Under the pieces are notes generated by a model. The model ran no database searches, was not told where the DNA came from, and was given only the letters and a program-made list of their open reading frames with translations. A DNA stretch of 46,159 nt, from NCBI GenBank assembly GCA_937924495.1, contig CALDSS010000101.1, forward strand, positions 1-46,159. The letters are read 5' to 3'. Made by a program: the position numbers and the translations under genes. The stretch is from an uncultured Saprospiraceae bacterium (GTDB taxonomy: Bacteria; Bacteroidota; Bacteroidia; Chitinophagales; Saprospiraceae). Shown piece after piece: positions 33,085 to 43,134 of this stretch (its first letter is position 1; each line of letters begins with the position of its first letter).

Positions 33085-36000
33085 ATGAAAAAATTCTCAC
33101 TAGTTCTTTCCCTTGTGTTGTTCACAATGGGATTTGCTTTTGCTCAAAGAACGGTAGTAGGGCAGATAACAGACGGCGATGGTGCTCCACTTATAGGTGC
33201 TACTATACTTGTTAAAGGTACAGATAGCGGTACAGTGACAGACATCGACGGTAAGTATTCTGTCAACGTTCCAGATGGCGCTAACACGTTAGAGCTCAGT
33301 TACACTGGTTACGAAACTCAAGAAATTGTTCTTGGTGTTTCTAATGTGGTTAATGCTACGCTCTCTGAAGGGGTAACCCTCGAAACCGCGGTTGTAACTG
33401 CCTTGGGTGTCAAGCGATCTGAAAAAGCCCTTGGTTACTCTGTCCAACAAGTGGGCGGAGATGACATTGGCCGTTCTGGAGCTTCCAATGCAGTAGATGC
33501 CTTAGTTGGTAAAGCTGCAGGTATTCAAGTTACACGTTCTTCGGGTACTGCCGGTGGTGGTTCTCGTATCTTGATTCGTGGTGTGACCTCTATGGTAGGG
33601 GATAATCAGCCATTAATCGTTATTGATGGTGTTCGTACTAACAATGAAACTCAACAATCTCAAGCAGAAACAGCAGGTACTGCAGTTTCTAACCGTTTGA
33701 TGGATTTGAATCCAGATGATATTGAGTCTATCAACGTATTGAAAGGTGCGGCAGCAACAGCACTTTATGGTACCTCTGGTGCGAGTGGTGTAATTTTGAT
33801 TACAACTAAAAAAGGAAACAAAGGAGAAAAGTTTAGTGTTGACTTCTCTTCCTCTGTCGGTTTTGACAATATCACCAATATGATTGATCTACAGAATGAG
33901 TATGCTCAAGGTTGGTCAGGTGGTTATGATGATCCATCAACTGGTTCTTCTACGTCATGGGGTCCAAGAATCTCAGAATTAGAGTATTCTACAGATCCAA
34001 ATCACCCGAATGCTCCTGGTGCAAATGCATTCTTTGCAGATGGTACTTATAGATATGATCCTAACGGTTTTATCGTACCAAAAGGTACTGGAAACGGTCA
34101 AGCTGCAAATGTTTATGACAATGTTACTCCTTTCTTCCAGACAGGAAATACATTCAACAACTCTGTAGCGATTTCAGGTGGTAGTGAAACTGCTACAGTA
34201 CGTCTTTCTGTTTCTGATAGACGTGAGAATGGTATTGTCCCTAACAATGAGTATGACAGACAAACTGTTAAGTTGTCTTCTTCATTGAGTCCAACAAAGG
34301 ATTTTACAATCTCTGGTTCTGTCAACTACTCAAAATCTGAATTTGTAAAAATCCAACAAGGTTCTAATACTTCGGGTCTATTGTTGGGTCTATTGAGAAC
34401 ACCAGCTACTTTCGATAATTCAGGTGGTTTGGGATCTGATGCAGTTGATAATCCATCTGCTTACATCTTCCCAGATTTCCGTCAAAGAAACTACCGAGGT
34501 GGTGGTGGTTATGATAATCCTTATTGGACAGTCAACCTTGCCAAAGGATTTGAGGATGTTGATCGTGTATTCGGTAATTTGCAGTTAAATTATCAAATCG
34601 ATCCGTGGTTGAACATTGGTATCAACTCTGGGTATGACATTGCATCTGATGTTAGAAAACAAGAATTTGAGGTTAATTCAAGAACAAATGCTGCGGGTAG
34701 AATCTTACATGATGATTTCAAAACCAAAGTATTTGATAACTACTTGAATTTCACAGGTAATGGTAACTTGACTGATGATATCACTTTCAACTATTTGGCG
34801 AATGCCACATTATTCTCTTTCAACAGTTCTCAAAACTTTGCTACTGGTGATGGTTTGGTATTCTCTGGTTTCCGTGATATGAGTAATGCTACTCAGGTAA
34901 CTGGTGGAAATGATATAGAAAGATATCGTCAAGTAGGTTTTGGTGCACAAGTTGAGGCTGGCTTCCAAAACATGTTGTATTTGACATTGACTGCACGTCA
35001 GGATTATGATTCTCGTTTAGGGAACCCTACTGATTTCAATCTTTCAAATACTGGGTTTTTCTATCCATCTGCTTCTTTAGCATGGGTATTCTCTGAGGTA
35101 TTAGGTAGTAGTGATGCATTCTCATTTGGTAAATTGAGATTGTCTTGGGCACAAGTAGGAGCTCCTCCACCAGACCCATATTCTACTTCTTCTGTATTTG
35201 GACCATTCTCTGTTGGTGATGGTTGGGGTGACAATATTAACTTCCCGATTGCGGGACGTACTGGTTTTGATAACGCCAATTTATTGGGTAATCCTAACTT
35301 GACTCCTGAGCTTTCTACTACATTTGAGATTGGTGCTGACTTGAGATTCTTACGCAACAGATTAGGATTAGACGTAACTTACTACAACCGTAAAACGGTT
35401 GATGCAATCTTGAACGCGTCTTTACCTCGTTCTACTGGATATGCAAATGTTTGGTTGAACTCTGGTGAGATGACATCTAACGGTATTGAGGTTACTTTGA
35501 ATGCTACTCCGGTATCAAACAAGAACTTCCAATGGAATTCGCAAGTTAACTTCACGAAGTCTGAGTCTATTGTGGACAAATTGGCTCCTGGTATTGAGCG
35601 TTTGTTCTTAGCAGGATTTAATACTGCTGGTACTTACTTAGTAGAAGGAAATCAATACGGTGCTATCTTCGGTGGTGCTTATTTAAGAGAAGGAGCAGGT
35701 GTTGATGGCATTGATGAGTCCTTGAATATTCCTGCTGGGGCAGTTGTAATCAATGATAATCCAGATTCTCCTGAATATGGATTCCAAGCAGTTGATCCTA
35801 CACAAAGAGCAATTGGAAATCCAAACCCTGACTTCATTATCGGTTGGAACAACGTATTATCATATAAACGTTTTACGGCTAACTTCCTACTTGACTGGAG
35901 AGAAGGTGGTGATTTGTGGAACGGTACAGCATGGGCGCTTTCTTTCTTCGGAACTTCTCAGCTAACTGCTGACACAAGAGAAGAAACAGCGGCTCCTATA

Positions 36001-36345
36001 GAAGGTGTTAAGTCTGACGGTACACCAAATGATATTCCAGTTGTAAGAGACCAAAGTTACTGGACTTCTTCAGTAGGTGGTTTCGGTGCAGTTGGTGAGC
36101 AATTCGTACAAGACGGTGGTTGGGTACGTTTGCGTGAGGTAGGTCTTAGCTACCGTTTACCTGATTATGGTAGATTACGTGGCGGATCTTTAGGCGTTTC
36201 TGGTAGAAACCTTTGGTTCCAAACTGATTATGAAGGAATCGATCCTGAAACAAGTTTGACTGGTACTGGTAATGGTCAAGGTTTTGACTACTTCAATATG
36301 CCAAGTACAAGATCAGTAATTGTAACTCTTAATCTTAACTTCTAA
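33085..36345 (+). CDS. SusC/RagA-type TonB-linked outer-membrane transporter
   Basis: The 1086-residue protein has a signal peptide (1-20, ending FAFAQ). A carboxypeptidase-D-like regulatory domain follows (about 23-95: VVGQITDGDGAPLIGATILVKGT to LSYTGYETQEI). The plug domain (about 110-250) includes DALVGKAAGIQVTRSSG, RGVTSMVGDNQPLIVIDGV and DIESINVLKGAAATALYG, and the 22-strand barrel ends in SVIVTLNLNF. It imports an oligosaccharide or peptide, with the SusD protein downstream as its lid. There is no STN domain, so control by a FecR-type anti-sigma is unlikely. The gene is 12 bp upstream of susD, and no polysaccharide enzyme lies nearby. Confidence 0.93.
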   Translation: MKKFSLVLSLVLFTMGFAFAQRTVVGQITDGDGAPLIGATILVKGTDSGTVTDIDGKYSVNVPDGANTLELSYTGYETQEIVLGVSNVVNATLSEGVTLETAVVTALGVKRSEKALGYSVQQVGGDDIGRSGASNAVDALVGKAAGIQVTRSSGTAGGGSRILIRGVTSMVGDNQPLIVIDGVRTNNETQQSQAETAGTAVSNRLMDLNPDDIESINVLKGAAATALYGTSGASGVILITTKKGNKGEKFSVDFSSSVGFDNITNMIDLQNEYAQGWSGGYDDPSTGSSTSWGPRISELEYSTDPNHPNAPGANAFFADGTYRYDPNGFIVPKGTGNGQAANVYDNVTPFFQTGNTFNNSVAISGGSETATVRLSVSDRRENGIVPNNEYDRQTVKLSSSLSPTKDFTISGSVNYSKSEFVKIQQGSNTSGLLLGLLRTPATFDNSGGLGSDAVDNPSAYIFPDFRQRNYRGGGGYDNPYWTVNLAKGFEDVDRVFGNLQLNYQIDPWLNIGINSGYDIASDVRKQEFEVNSRTNAAGRILHDDFKTKVFDNYLNFTGNGNLTDDITFNYLANATLFSFNSSQNFATGDGLVFSGFRDMSNATQVTGGNDIERYRQVGFGAQVEAGFQNMLYLTLTARQDYDSRLGNPTDFNLSNTGFFYPSASLAWVFSEVLGSSDAFSFGKLRLSWAQVGAPPPDPYSTSSVFGPFSVGDGWGDNINFPIAGRTGFDNANLLGNPNLTPELSTTFEIGADLRFLRNRLGLDVTYYNRKTVDAILNASLPRSTGYANVWLNSGEMTSNGIEVTLNATPVSNKNFQWNSQVNFTKSESIVDKLAPGIERLFLAGFNTAGTYLVEGNQYGAIFGGAYLREGAGVDGIDESLNIPAGAVVINDNPDSPEYGFQAVDPTQRAIGNPNPDFIIGWNNVLSYKRFTANFLLDWREGGDLWNGTAWALSFFGTSQLTADTREETAAPIEGVKSDGTPNDIPVVRDQSYWTSSVGGFGAVGEQFVQDGGWVRLREVGLSYRLPDYGRLRGGSLGVSGRNLWFQTDYEGIDPETSLTGTGNGQGFDYFNMPSTRSVIVTLNLNF

Positions 36346-36357
36346 AATTAATTTCTA

Positions 36358-37668
36358 ATGAAATTTTTAAACAAAATTTTATTGATCTGTGCCGTTACGT
36401 TGGTGATGGTTGGTTGTGAAGATTACATCGGAGGTGATCTAAACGCTGATCCTAACAACCCAACGTCTGTACCGGTACAGGCTCAAATGCCTTCCATTCA
36501 AATCAACTTAGCTGATGTTTATGGTGGTGCTTTTTCTCGATTCAACTGCATGTTAGTTCAACAAGTTGAAGGTGTAGCAAGACAGTGGAGTTCTTTTAAC
36601 CAATACACCGGTTTGACTCCTAACCGTTTTGATGCTGCTTGGAATAATATTTATGAAAATGTCTTAAATGAAATTAGAATTGCCAAGGATAACGCTACGG
36701 CGGATGGTTCTAACCATTACTTAGGCGTTCTTAAAATCATGGAAGCATTTGCTTGGCTGACTGCTGCTGACGTTTGGGATGATATTCCATTTTCTGAGGC
36801 ACTTCAAGGTGAGGCTAATTTTAGCCCTGGGTACGATGATCAACGTACAGTTATCAATGCAGCGTATGCAATGATAGATGAAGGTATCACCTTGTTAAAT
36901 GGTCCTGCTGGAGCGGTTGTTCCTGGCGGTGAGGATGTCTTCTTTGGTGGAAACACTGCTGCATGGATTAAAGCTGGTAATGCATTGAAAGCAAGAGGCC
37001 TTCTTCATGATGGTGACTATCCAAAAGCAATGGATTTGGCAATGAACTCTTTTGCAAGCGCAGATGATAACTGGGGATTCCAGTATCCAGATGCAAACGC
37101 AGCTGGTCAATGGTACCGATTCAATCGTGACCGTACAGGTGACCTTGAGTTTAATCCACAGTTTGGTGCAATGTTGATGGAAACCAATGATACTAACCGT
37201 ATGAAGATAATGAATCCTGTGTTTACGACGGATCATCCATACATGGTAGCTGACTTTTTTCAAGAGTTGATCACTTACCGTGAAATGCAGTTCGTCGTAG
37301 CTGAATGTGCAATGAGAGCTGGCGATAATGCAACTGCTCATACTTCATATTTGAATGGTATCAAAGCTTCTTTCGATAGGTTAGGAGCTGCAGGTTATGA
37401 TGATTACGTTGCGCAGAGTTCAGTAGATCCAGGTGCAGCTGACCTTACTTTGGAAATGATCATGAACCAAAAGTATGTAGCTATGTTCTTGCAGCCAGAA
37501 GTTTTCAGTGACTGGAGAAGAACTCTTTTCCCGAAACTAACTGGAGTTCAGAACACAGTCATCCCAGTAAGATGGGATTATCCTAGTACTGAATACTTAT
37601 TCAACTCCAATGCTCCAGCAGCGGGAGCTGTGGATATTCAAGTAGATAGAGTAGGTTGGAATAGATAA
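36358..37668 (+). CDS. SusD/RagB-type nutrient-binding lipoprotein (first copy)
   Basis: The 436-residue lipoprotein has the lipobox LVMVGC (C20) followed by EDYIGGDLNADPNNPT, a start characteristic of the SusD-like 2 subfamily. The TPR-like helical core includes WNNIYENVLNEIRIAK, ADVWDDIPFSEALQG, KARGLL, YREMQFVVAECAMR and VFSDWRRTLFPKL. It sits on the cell surface, capping the SusC channel encoded 12 bp upstream. A strong terminator follows, closing this operon. Confidence 0.92.
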   Translation: MKFLNKILLICAVTLVMVGCEDYIGGDLNADPNNPTSVPVQAQMPSIQINLADVYGGAFSRFNCMLVQQVEGVARQWSSFNQYTGLTPNRFDAAWNNIYENVLNEIRIAKDNATADGSNHYLGVLKIMEAFAWLTAADVWDDIPFSEALQGEANFSPGYDDQRTVINAAYAMIDEGITLLNGPAGAVVPGGEDVFFGGNTAAWIKAGNALKARGLLHDGDYPKAMDLAMNSFASADDNWGFQYPDANAAGQWYRFNRDRTGDLEFNPQFGAMLMETNDTNRMKIMNPVFTTDHPYMVADFFQELITYREMQFVVAECAMRAGDNATAHTSYLNGIKASFDRLGAAGYDDYVAQSSVDPGAADLTLEMIMNQKYVAMFLQPEVFSDWRRTLFPKLTGVQNTVIPVRWDYPSTEYLFNSNAPAAGAVDIQVDRVGWNR

Positions 37669-37696
37669 TTTCATTTTTTCAACTTTGAAAATAAAG

Positions 37697-37728
37697 GGCT
37701 CGTCCATTCAATTGGGCGAGCCTTTTTT
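37697..37728 (+). terminator. Rho-independent terminator after the first susD
   Basis: GGCTCG (37697-37702) pairs with CGAGCC (37717-37722), with an inner CC/GG, followed by TTTTTT. It starts 28 nt after the stop codon and separates the two susD genes. Confidence 0.8.
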
Positions 37729-37814
37729 GTGTGTAAGACGTCTTTTTTTTAACAACTTCTTCATAAAAAAAGAATTATTTTAAAATCAATTTTGAATTGT
37801 AAAAATCATCAGAT

Positions 37815-39137
37815 ATGAAACAAACTAAAATCCTATTCGGCTGCTTTTTCACCATTTTCAGCCTTTTTAGTTGCGAATCTTATCTTGGAGGTGACTTCAA
37901 TGCAGATCCTAACAATCCAGTAGAAGTACCTATTGCTGCACAAATACCTTCTATCCAGATTAATTTGGTTGATGTTTATGGTGGGCAATTTTCAAGAAAT
38001 AACAACCAACTGATGCAGCAAGTAGAAGGAGTTGCAAGACAATGTACTGGTTTTAATAGTTACTCAGGATTAGTGCCTTCTCGCTTCAGTACCGTTTGGA
38101 CTAATATTTATGAAAACATTTTAAACGAAATAAAAATAGCTCAAAAAGTTGCAGCTGAGGAAGGGTATGCTCATTACACTGGAATGCTCAATATTATGGA
38201 GGCCTACACCCTCATGATTTCCACAGATGTTTGGGACGATATGCCTTACGTTGAGGCTTTTCAAGGAATTAATAACCTGAATCCAAGATTTGATACACAG
38301 GCCACTATTTATGAAATCATCTTTAATTTACTTGATGAGTCTATTACTTTGTTGCAAGGTGGAGATGGAGGTCTTGCAATTGGAAATGACGACGTGTATT
38401 ATGAAGGCGACATAGGACTTTGGATTAAGGCGGCTTATGCAATTAAGGCTCGTGGATTGTTGAAACATAATAAATTTGCGGAGGCGCAAGATGCTGCAAA
38501 ATTGAGTTTTACATCACCTGACGAAAACTTAGGATTTCTCTATCCAGATCAAAATGCGGCTGCTCCTTGGTATCGCTACAATAGAGATAGAACGGGTGAT
38601 ATTGAATTTCATCCTCAGATGGGAAATTTAATGCAGGGTTTAAATGACACTGCAAGATTGAATATTATTCAAAGCACTTTTAGGATCAGTCATCCTTATA
38701 TGACAGCCAAATTTCATCAAGAATTGATCTCTTATCGAGAAATGCAGTTTCTGATTGCAGAGACAGATTTATGGCTCAATCAAAGTGGAACGGCTGAAGG
38801 GTATCATGCTTACTTGGAGGGCATTAAAGCTTCTTTTAAAGAACTAAATCTTCCTGATAGTGACTATGAAATTTATGTTGGTCAATCTGATATCGATCCA
38901 GGAATGGGCAATTTAGATATTGAAGATGTGATGATCCAAAAGTATATCGGCTTGTATTTATGCCCCGAAGTATATAGTGATTGGAGAAGAACAAATATTC
39001 CAAAATTGACTCCTGTTACAGGAAGGTCTGTGCCCGTAAGATGGGAATACAGCGCTGATGAGTACAGCTTTAATTTGAATGCTCCAGAAGTAGGTTCGGT
39101 TAATATTTTTTCAGATAGAGTAGGGTGGAATCGGTAA
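37815..39137 (+). CDS. Second SusD-type lipoprotein, without its own SusC
   Basis: The 440-residue lipoprotein has lipobox FSLFSC (C20) and ESYLGGDFNADPNNPVEVP. It aligns end to end with the first copy: shared stretches include PSIQINL.DVYGG.FSR, QQVEGVARQ, NIYEN.LNEI, DVWDD.P, IKA..A.KARGLL and the closing VGWNR. By eye roughly half the residues agree. It is a tandem duplicate with diverged ligand-facing regions. It lies beyond a terminator with only about 86 bp of spacer, so it needs its own promoter or read-through. Presumably it binds a related nutrient for the same SusC. Confidence 0.88.
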   Translation: MKQTKILFGCFFTIFSLFSCESYLGGDFNADPNNPVEVPIAAQIPSIQINLVDVYGGQFSRNNNQLMQQVEGVARQCTGFNSYSGLVPSRFSTVWTNIYENILNEIKIAQKVAAEEGYAHYTGMLNIMEAYTLMISTDVWDDMPYVEAFQGINNLNPRFDTQATIYEIIFNLLDESITLLQGGDGGLAIGNDDVYYEGDIGLWIKAAYAIKARGLLKHNKFAEAQDAAKLSFTSPDENLGFLYPDQNAAAPWYRYNRDRTGDIEFHPQMGNLMQGLNDTARLNIIQSTFRISHPYMTAKFHQELISYREMQFLIAETDLWLNQSGTAEGYHAYLEGIKASFKELNLPDSDYEIYVGQSDIDPGMGNLDIEDVMIQKYIGLYLCPEVYSDWRRTNIPKLTPVTGRSVPVRWEYSADEYSFNLNAPEVGSVNIFSDRVGWNR

Positions 39138-39149
39138 GGTGAGTAATTC

Positions 39150-39189
39150 GAGATTCGTAATTCGGTTCAGTCCTGAAATTACGAATCTC
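39150..39189. terminator. Palindrome between the convergent susD copy and VCBS gene
   Basis: GAGATTCGTAATT (39150-39162) pairs perfectly with AATTACGAATCTC (39177-39189) around a 14-nt loop. It lies between the stops of two convergent genes, so a bidirectional terminator is likely, although no T run is long. Confidence 0.4.
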
Positions 39190-39195
39190 AAATTG

Positions 39196-42100
39196 TCAAT
39201 TTATATTCCTCAATACCTCACTGGTTTTTACCAATTTCAAATCCTCGCCAATCGGGATGTAAACCAAGTATTCTTCCCCTCCAATATTTATCTTTTCAAT
39301 TTGATCAATCTGACCAGAGAAGCGGCTTCCAAAATCTGTTTTTGCAACAGTAGCCTTTTCATCGAAAGTGAAGATGTTCCCATAACCTGCATCAACTCGT
39401 GGTGTTTCTATTTCCAAATAATTGAAATTGCCAGCGGTGAAAAATTGGTTTTTTCCAATAGGAATTCCGCAATTGATAGAAGAGAGTTGAAGCGCATTTG
39501 GCAACTTTATTTTTTCAAATTGAAAATTGCCTTTATTAATTAAAAGGACGGATTCAAAATTGTCAATTTCCAACCGATTCATGTCTTCTAATTTCTCACC
39601 ATAAATATCAGAAACCGTAGAGGAGGCAAACGCATGATAAGTTGGAAACTCATTAGCGACTCCCGGTATCTGTTGAGATGAACAAGAACGACCTCGAATC
39701 GGATATTCTTTTCCTTTTTTCTCGTAGGAAAGGATGATGTCAGAAGTGCCATCTTCATCCAAATCATTGAAATAAACACAGAAATTATTGTCTGAAGACT
39801 TTTTGTATTTGCTGTTTTTGCCGAGGTTGCCTACCAGCAAATCCACCTTCCCATCTCCATTGAAATCGTTTGGAACAACAGTCATCCACCAGCCTACTGA
39901 TTTTTCCAAATCTGATTTTACCTTACTCAATTTCCCTCCATCATTTTCGAAAATGGTGATAGGCATCCATTCGCCAACAACCGCCAGATCTTCATCGCCG
40001 TCATTGTCAAAATCTACGGCAACGGCATCGGTCACCATTCCAATTTTATCTAATTCATTGGCAAGTTCCGTAGTTGCATTCTCAAAACTGAAATTTCCAT
40101 TTGACGAATTGTTTTTCAAAATTTGGGATGAAACCGGAGAAGGATATTTCCCAGGCAAGTGCCTTCCTCCCACGAAAAGATCTTTGTCTCCATCTCCTTC
40201 CAAATCGAAGGCCACCGTCACAGAAGCACTGATGTTTTGTGCTCCATTTATGGTTGCTTTTGAGAAATTTCCATTTCCATTATTCAAATAAAAAAAGTCG
40301 GCATATTGAGCGGCGTTCTCTGGAAATTCATTGCCACCAGTAGCGAGAAATAAATCCATGTCGCCATCATTGTCTGCGTCAATAGCGGCAGCACTTGTTA
40401 TTTCAGGAGTTTTTGTGGCTGTAAAATTTGTGGAGCTTGCTCTTAATTTGCCACCCTCGTTTTGTAGGAAAAGTTGAGAAGATTGACCCGCCGTTCCTCC
40501 TACAAAAACATCTTCTTTTTTATCATTGTTAAAATCTGCCACTACAATTGGTGCGTTGTTGACCCCAATTTTATGTGGAAGTAAAATCTGTTTTTCGTAA
40601 TCGTCAAAATCATTTTCATTGTGCTTAAAATTCAAACCAAGATTAGAGGCATAATTCCGAATAGACTTAATTTTCTTTTGTTTTTGGAATGGGCGTTTTG
40701 ATGCATTGGATTTATCAACGGTAATAATTTTACCTATTTTGAGATTAGAAAGCAAGGTTTGTTCTTTGGCATTCCAGGTAATGACGGCGGAATCTATGGA
40801 AGATGTTTGACCCAAACCAAAATGAACAAACGCTTCACTTGTAGAATAAAATCCCCGATTTAAAGTGAGGGATTGGGATTGCGTCTTACCATCATAAAAA
40901 ATATCGACTCGCGCTCCAGTAGTTGAGGACAGGCCGTTTTTTGAGTCCCAAATTTTGAACCTCAGAGAATTGCCATTCGAAATTTGATTTTCGTAAATAA
41001 ATGGTGGTTCATCCATGTTGCTAACTATCAAATCAAGGTCGCCATCATTGTCCAAATCGGCAACCGCTGCACCAGAGCTAAAACTAGGTTGCTCTGTTCC
41101 CCAATTTTTTCTGGAAGGAGAAAAGGCGAATCCATCTTCATTTTTAAATAAATAATTGGAGATTTTGGAAGAAGGTAATGCTTTTAATTGTTTTAAGGCA
41201 TCCATGTTTTTGAGCAACTCCCCTTTTGGATTTTTCTGTTTGAAACTCCTAATTGATTTCTTGATCTTATTTAATCCATCCGTAAACCTTAGGTCTCTTT
41301 TGATGCCGTTGGTAATCAAAATATCTTTCAATCCATCATTGTCAAAATCTGCCATAATAGGCGACCATGACCAATCTGTTGATGCCATGCCTGCAAACTT
41401 GGCAATGTTCGAGAACACAGGGAGGTTGCCATCCATCCCCGTTTGTACTTGAAGGGTGTTGTACATGTATTGGTAATGCCCACCCTCATTCGCCACCTGC
41501 CAAAAAGCGTCAGGATTCATGCCGCCCATATTTGCCTTGAGCCGATAAGGATCTTCTGAAACCATGTCCACTGCCAAAAAATCATTTTTCCCATCATTGT
41601 TGATATCTGCGGCATCCGTTCCCATCGAAAAGAAGGCGATGTGGCCACAGCTATGATCAATGATGTTTTTAAAAGTTTTATTACCGTTGTTTAAAAATAA
41701 TTTGTCAGGCGAGTTATAATCATTTGATATATAAATATCGAGATGCCCGTCATTGTTGAAATCTACAACCGAAGCAGAAAGTGAATAGCCAGGATGCGCC
41801 AGCCCAGATGTTTCTGAGACATCTACGAAAGTCTCTCCTGTGTTTTCCATCAATCTTACTCCCAATTCTTTTGCCCGCCATTCTTGCCCACTTAAAGGAG
41901 AAAACAAACCAGGATTGGGAGGCTGATTTACTATCAAAACATCCAAATCATTATCTGCATCATAATCGAAAAAACAAGCTTCCTGACTACGCCATGGATC
42001 GGCCAGATTATATTTTTCTGCCTGATTGGTGAATTTGCCAGTACCATCGTTCATGTATAAATGATTTACCCGCAAGTCTGGATTTTCATCATAAAGAGAT

Positions 42101-42498
42101 TTGCAAACATAAATATCCAAATGCCCATCGTTATTAATATCAGCCATTGTCACCCCAGTGGACCAACTGTCTCTGTTATCTATTCCCGCAGATTCCGTAA
42201 TGTTTTCAAATTGCCAATTGCCTTTATTCAAATACAACGCATCAGAGACCTGATTGCCTGAAAAATAGAGGTCTTGCAATCCATCATTATTGATATCGCC
42301 AATGGCAACTCCTCCACCATTGTAAAAGGTCTCATAAACCAAAGCATTGTGCTTTGGCAAATCCTTCACGTCATTTTGAAAATCAATTCCTATCTGCTTT
42401 GCATCGTGCAGCAGAAATTTTCCAGTAACTGTCTTGTCTTGAGAACAGGAAAAAAGAAGAATGGGCAAGAGGTGAAAAACGCGAAATAACTTTCTCAT
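39196..42498 (-). CDS. Giant VCBS/FG-GAP and ASPIC/UnbV lipoprotein
   Basis: The 1100-residue lipoprotein (LLFSCSQ, C18) is built of repeated calcium-loop motifs of the form D-x-(N/D)-x-D-G (for example DINNDGLQDLYFSG, DINNDGHLDIYV, DFNNDGHLDIYI, DLDNDGDLDLIV, DFDNDGDEDLAV), typical of VCBS/FG-GAP beta-propellers. An ASPIC/UnbV domain lies at about 500-590 (GNSLRFKIWDSKNG to DSAVITWNAKEQTLLS). Such proteins are surface-exposed and often neighbour SusC/SusD genes in this phylum. No catalytic role is established. It is convergent with the second susD and may contribute to binding of a polymer at the surface. Confidence 0.88.
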   Translation of the reverse strand: MRKLFRVFHLLPILLFSCSQDKTVTGKFLLHDAKQIGIDFQNDVKDLPKHNALVYETFYNGGGVAIGDINNDGLQDLYFSGNQVSDALYLNKGNWQFENITESAGIDNRDSWSTGVTMADINNDGHLDIYVCKSLYDENPDLRVNHLYMNDGTGKFTNQAEKYNLADPWRSQEACFFDYDADNDLDVLIVNQPPNPGLFSPLSGQEWRAKELGVRLMENTGETFVDVSETSGLAHPGYSLSASVVDFNNDGHLDIYISNDYNSPDKLFLNNGNKTFKNIIDHSCGHIAFFSMGTDAADINNDGKNDFLAVDMVSEDPYRLKANMGGMNPDAFWQVANEGGHYQYMYNTLQVQTGMDGNLPVFSNIAKFAGMASTDWSWSPIMADFDNDGLKDILITNGIKRDLRFTDGLNKIKKSIRSFKQKNPKGELLKNMDALKQLKALPSSKISNYLFKNEDGFAFSPSRKNWGTEQPSFSSGAAVADLDNDGDLDLIVSNMDEPPFIYENQISNGNSLRFKIWDSKNGLSSTTGARVDIFYDGKTQSQSLTLNRGFYSTSEAFVHFGLGQTSSIDSAVITWNAKEQTLLSNLKIGKIITVDKSNASKRPFQKQKKIKSIRNYASNLGLNFKHNENDFDDYEKQILLPHKIGVNNAPIVVADFNNDKKEDVFVGGTAGQSSQLFLQNEGGKLRASSTNFTATKTPEITSAAAIDADNDGDMDLFLATGGNEFPENAAQYADFFYLNNGNGNFSKATINGAQNISASVTVAFDLEGDGDKDLFVGGRHLPGKYPSPVSSQILKNNSSNGNFSFENATTELANELDKIGMVTDAVAVDFDNDGDEDLAVVGEWMPITIFENDGGKLSKVKSDLEKSVGWWMTVVPNDFNGDGKVDLLVGNLGKNSKYKKSSDNNFCVYFNDLDEDGTSDIILSYEKKGKEYPIRGRSCSSQQIPGVANEFPTYHAFASSTVSDIYGEKLEDMNRLEIDNFESVLLINKGNFQFEKIKLPNALQLSSINCGIPIGKNQFFTAGNFNYLEIETPRVDAGYGNIFTFDEKATVAKTDFGSRFSGQIDQIEKINIGGEEYLVYIPIGEDLKLVKTSEVLRNIN

Positions 42499-42555
42499 AT
42501 AGAAAAATGTGCTTGTTCAATTTTTCGCTAAGATCGGATAAAATTGGCTTAAATA

Positions 42556-42591
42556 AAAAAAGCCGAGCATCAAATGATACTCGGCTTTTTT
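42556..42591 (-). terminator. Terminator of the cysteine-rich protein gene
   Basis: AAAAAGCCGAG (42556-42566) pairs with CTCGGCTTTTT (42580-42590 region), with inner ATCA/TGAT and A/T runs on both sides. It serves the minus-strand gene ending at 42613 and can act in both directions. Confidence 0.8.
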
Positions 42592-42612
42592 ATATTTTAT
42601 AAATAGAGAAGA

Positions 42613-43134
42613 TTATTCTTCACCACTTACTTTTATTGCTTTTACTTCAGCAGCGTCTGCAGCTGCAGATTTTGCTTTTGAGCTACATGCTTTTGTTTTA
42701 GAGCATTTTTTAGCACAAGCTTTCTTTTCAGAAGTGTTGCTTGCTTTCATTGCTTTTGCTCCTTTACTTGCACAACATGCTTTTCCTGATGCTTTCTCTG
42801 CTTTAGAGCAAGATTTTCCAGCAGTAGCACCTGGTGCCACATTGATGAATTTAGCAGACTTCGTACAGTACTGTACTTCGTTTACTGAAACTGCACCTGA
42901 CTTAGCACACTTAGAAGTTTGGAAGTAAGAAACTTTACCGCTTGCTGAGCATACTTTTCTTTCGATTGACTCATCTTCCAATGCAACATTCATTGCAATT
43001 GTTTCAACGTCACTTGTTTGAGCAGCAGCTGATTTTTTAGCACAAGCAGCTTTTTTTGCTTTAGAACACTGCGCGTTTGCAGTTCCGAGTGCTGCAAAAC
43101 TTACTACAGCGAATAATAACAAAAATCTTCTCAT
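42613..43134 (-). CDS. Small exported Cys/Lys/Ala-rich protein
   Basis: The 173-residue protein has a signal peptide (MRRFLLLFAVVSFAALGTANAQ). The mature chain contains 11 cysteines set in Lys/Ala/Ser-rich low-complexity stretches (CSKAKKAACAKKSAAA near the start, KKACAKKCSKTKACSSKAKSA near the end) around a less repetitive centre (KVCSASGKVSYFQTSKCAKSG to EVQYCTKSAKFINVAP). The cysteines could bind metal or form a cross-linked structure. I know no family for it. The ATG at 43134 is preferred over a longer frame that would place residues before the signal peptide. It has its own strong terminator and looks monocistronic. Confidence 0.7.
   Translation of the reverse strand: MRRFLLLFAVVSFAALGTANAQCSKAKKAACAKKSAAAQTSDVETIAMNVALEDESIERKVCSASGKVSYFQTSKCAKSGAVSVNEVQYCTKSAKFINVAPGATAGKSCSKAEKASGKACCASKGAKAMKASNTSEKKACAKKCSKTKACSSKAKSAAADAAEVKAIKVSGEE

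Noticed and set aside
39788-40291. 167-codon plus-strand frame inside the VCBS gene
   Set aside because: The Ser/Pro-rich translation comes from reading the repeated Asp-Gly calcium-loop codons backwards.
39196-42498. CRISPR or tandem DNA repeat within the VCBS gene
   Set aside because: The repeated GAT/AAT-rich units are degenerate codons for calcium-binding loops, with variable spacing and no constant repeat sequence.
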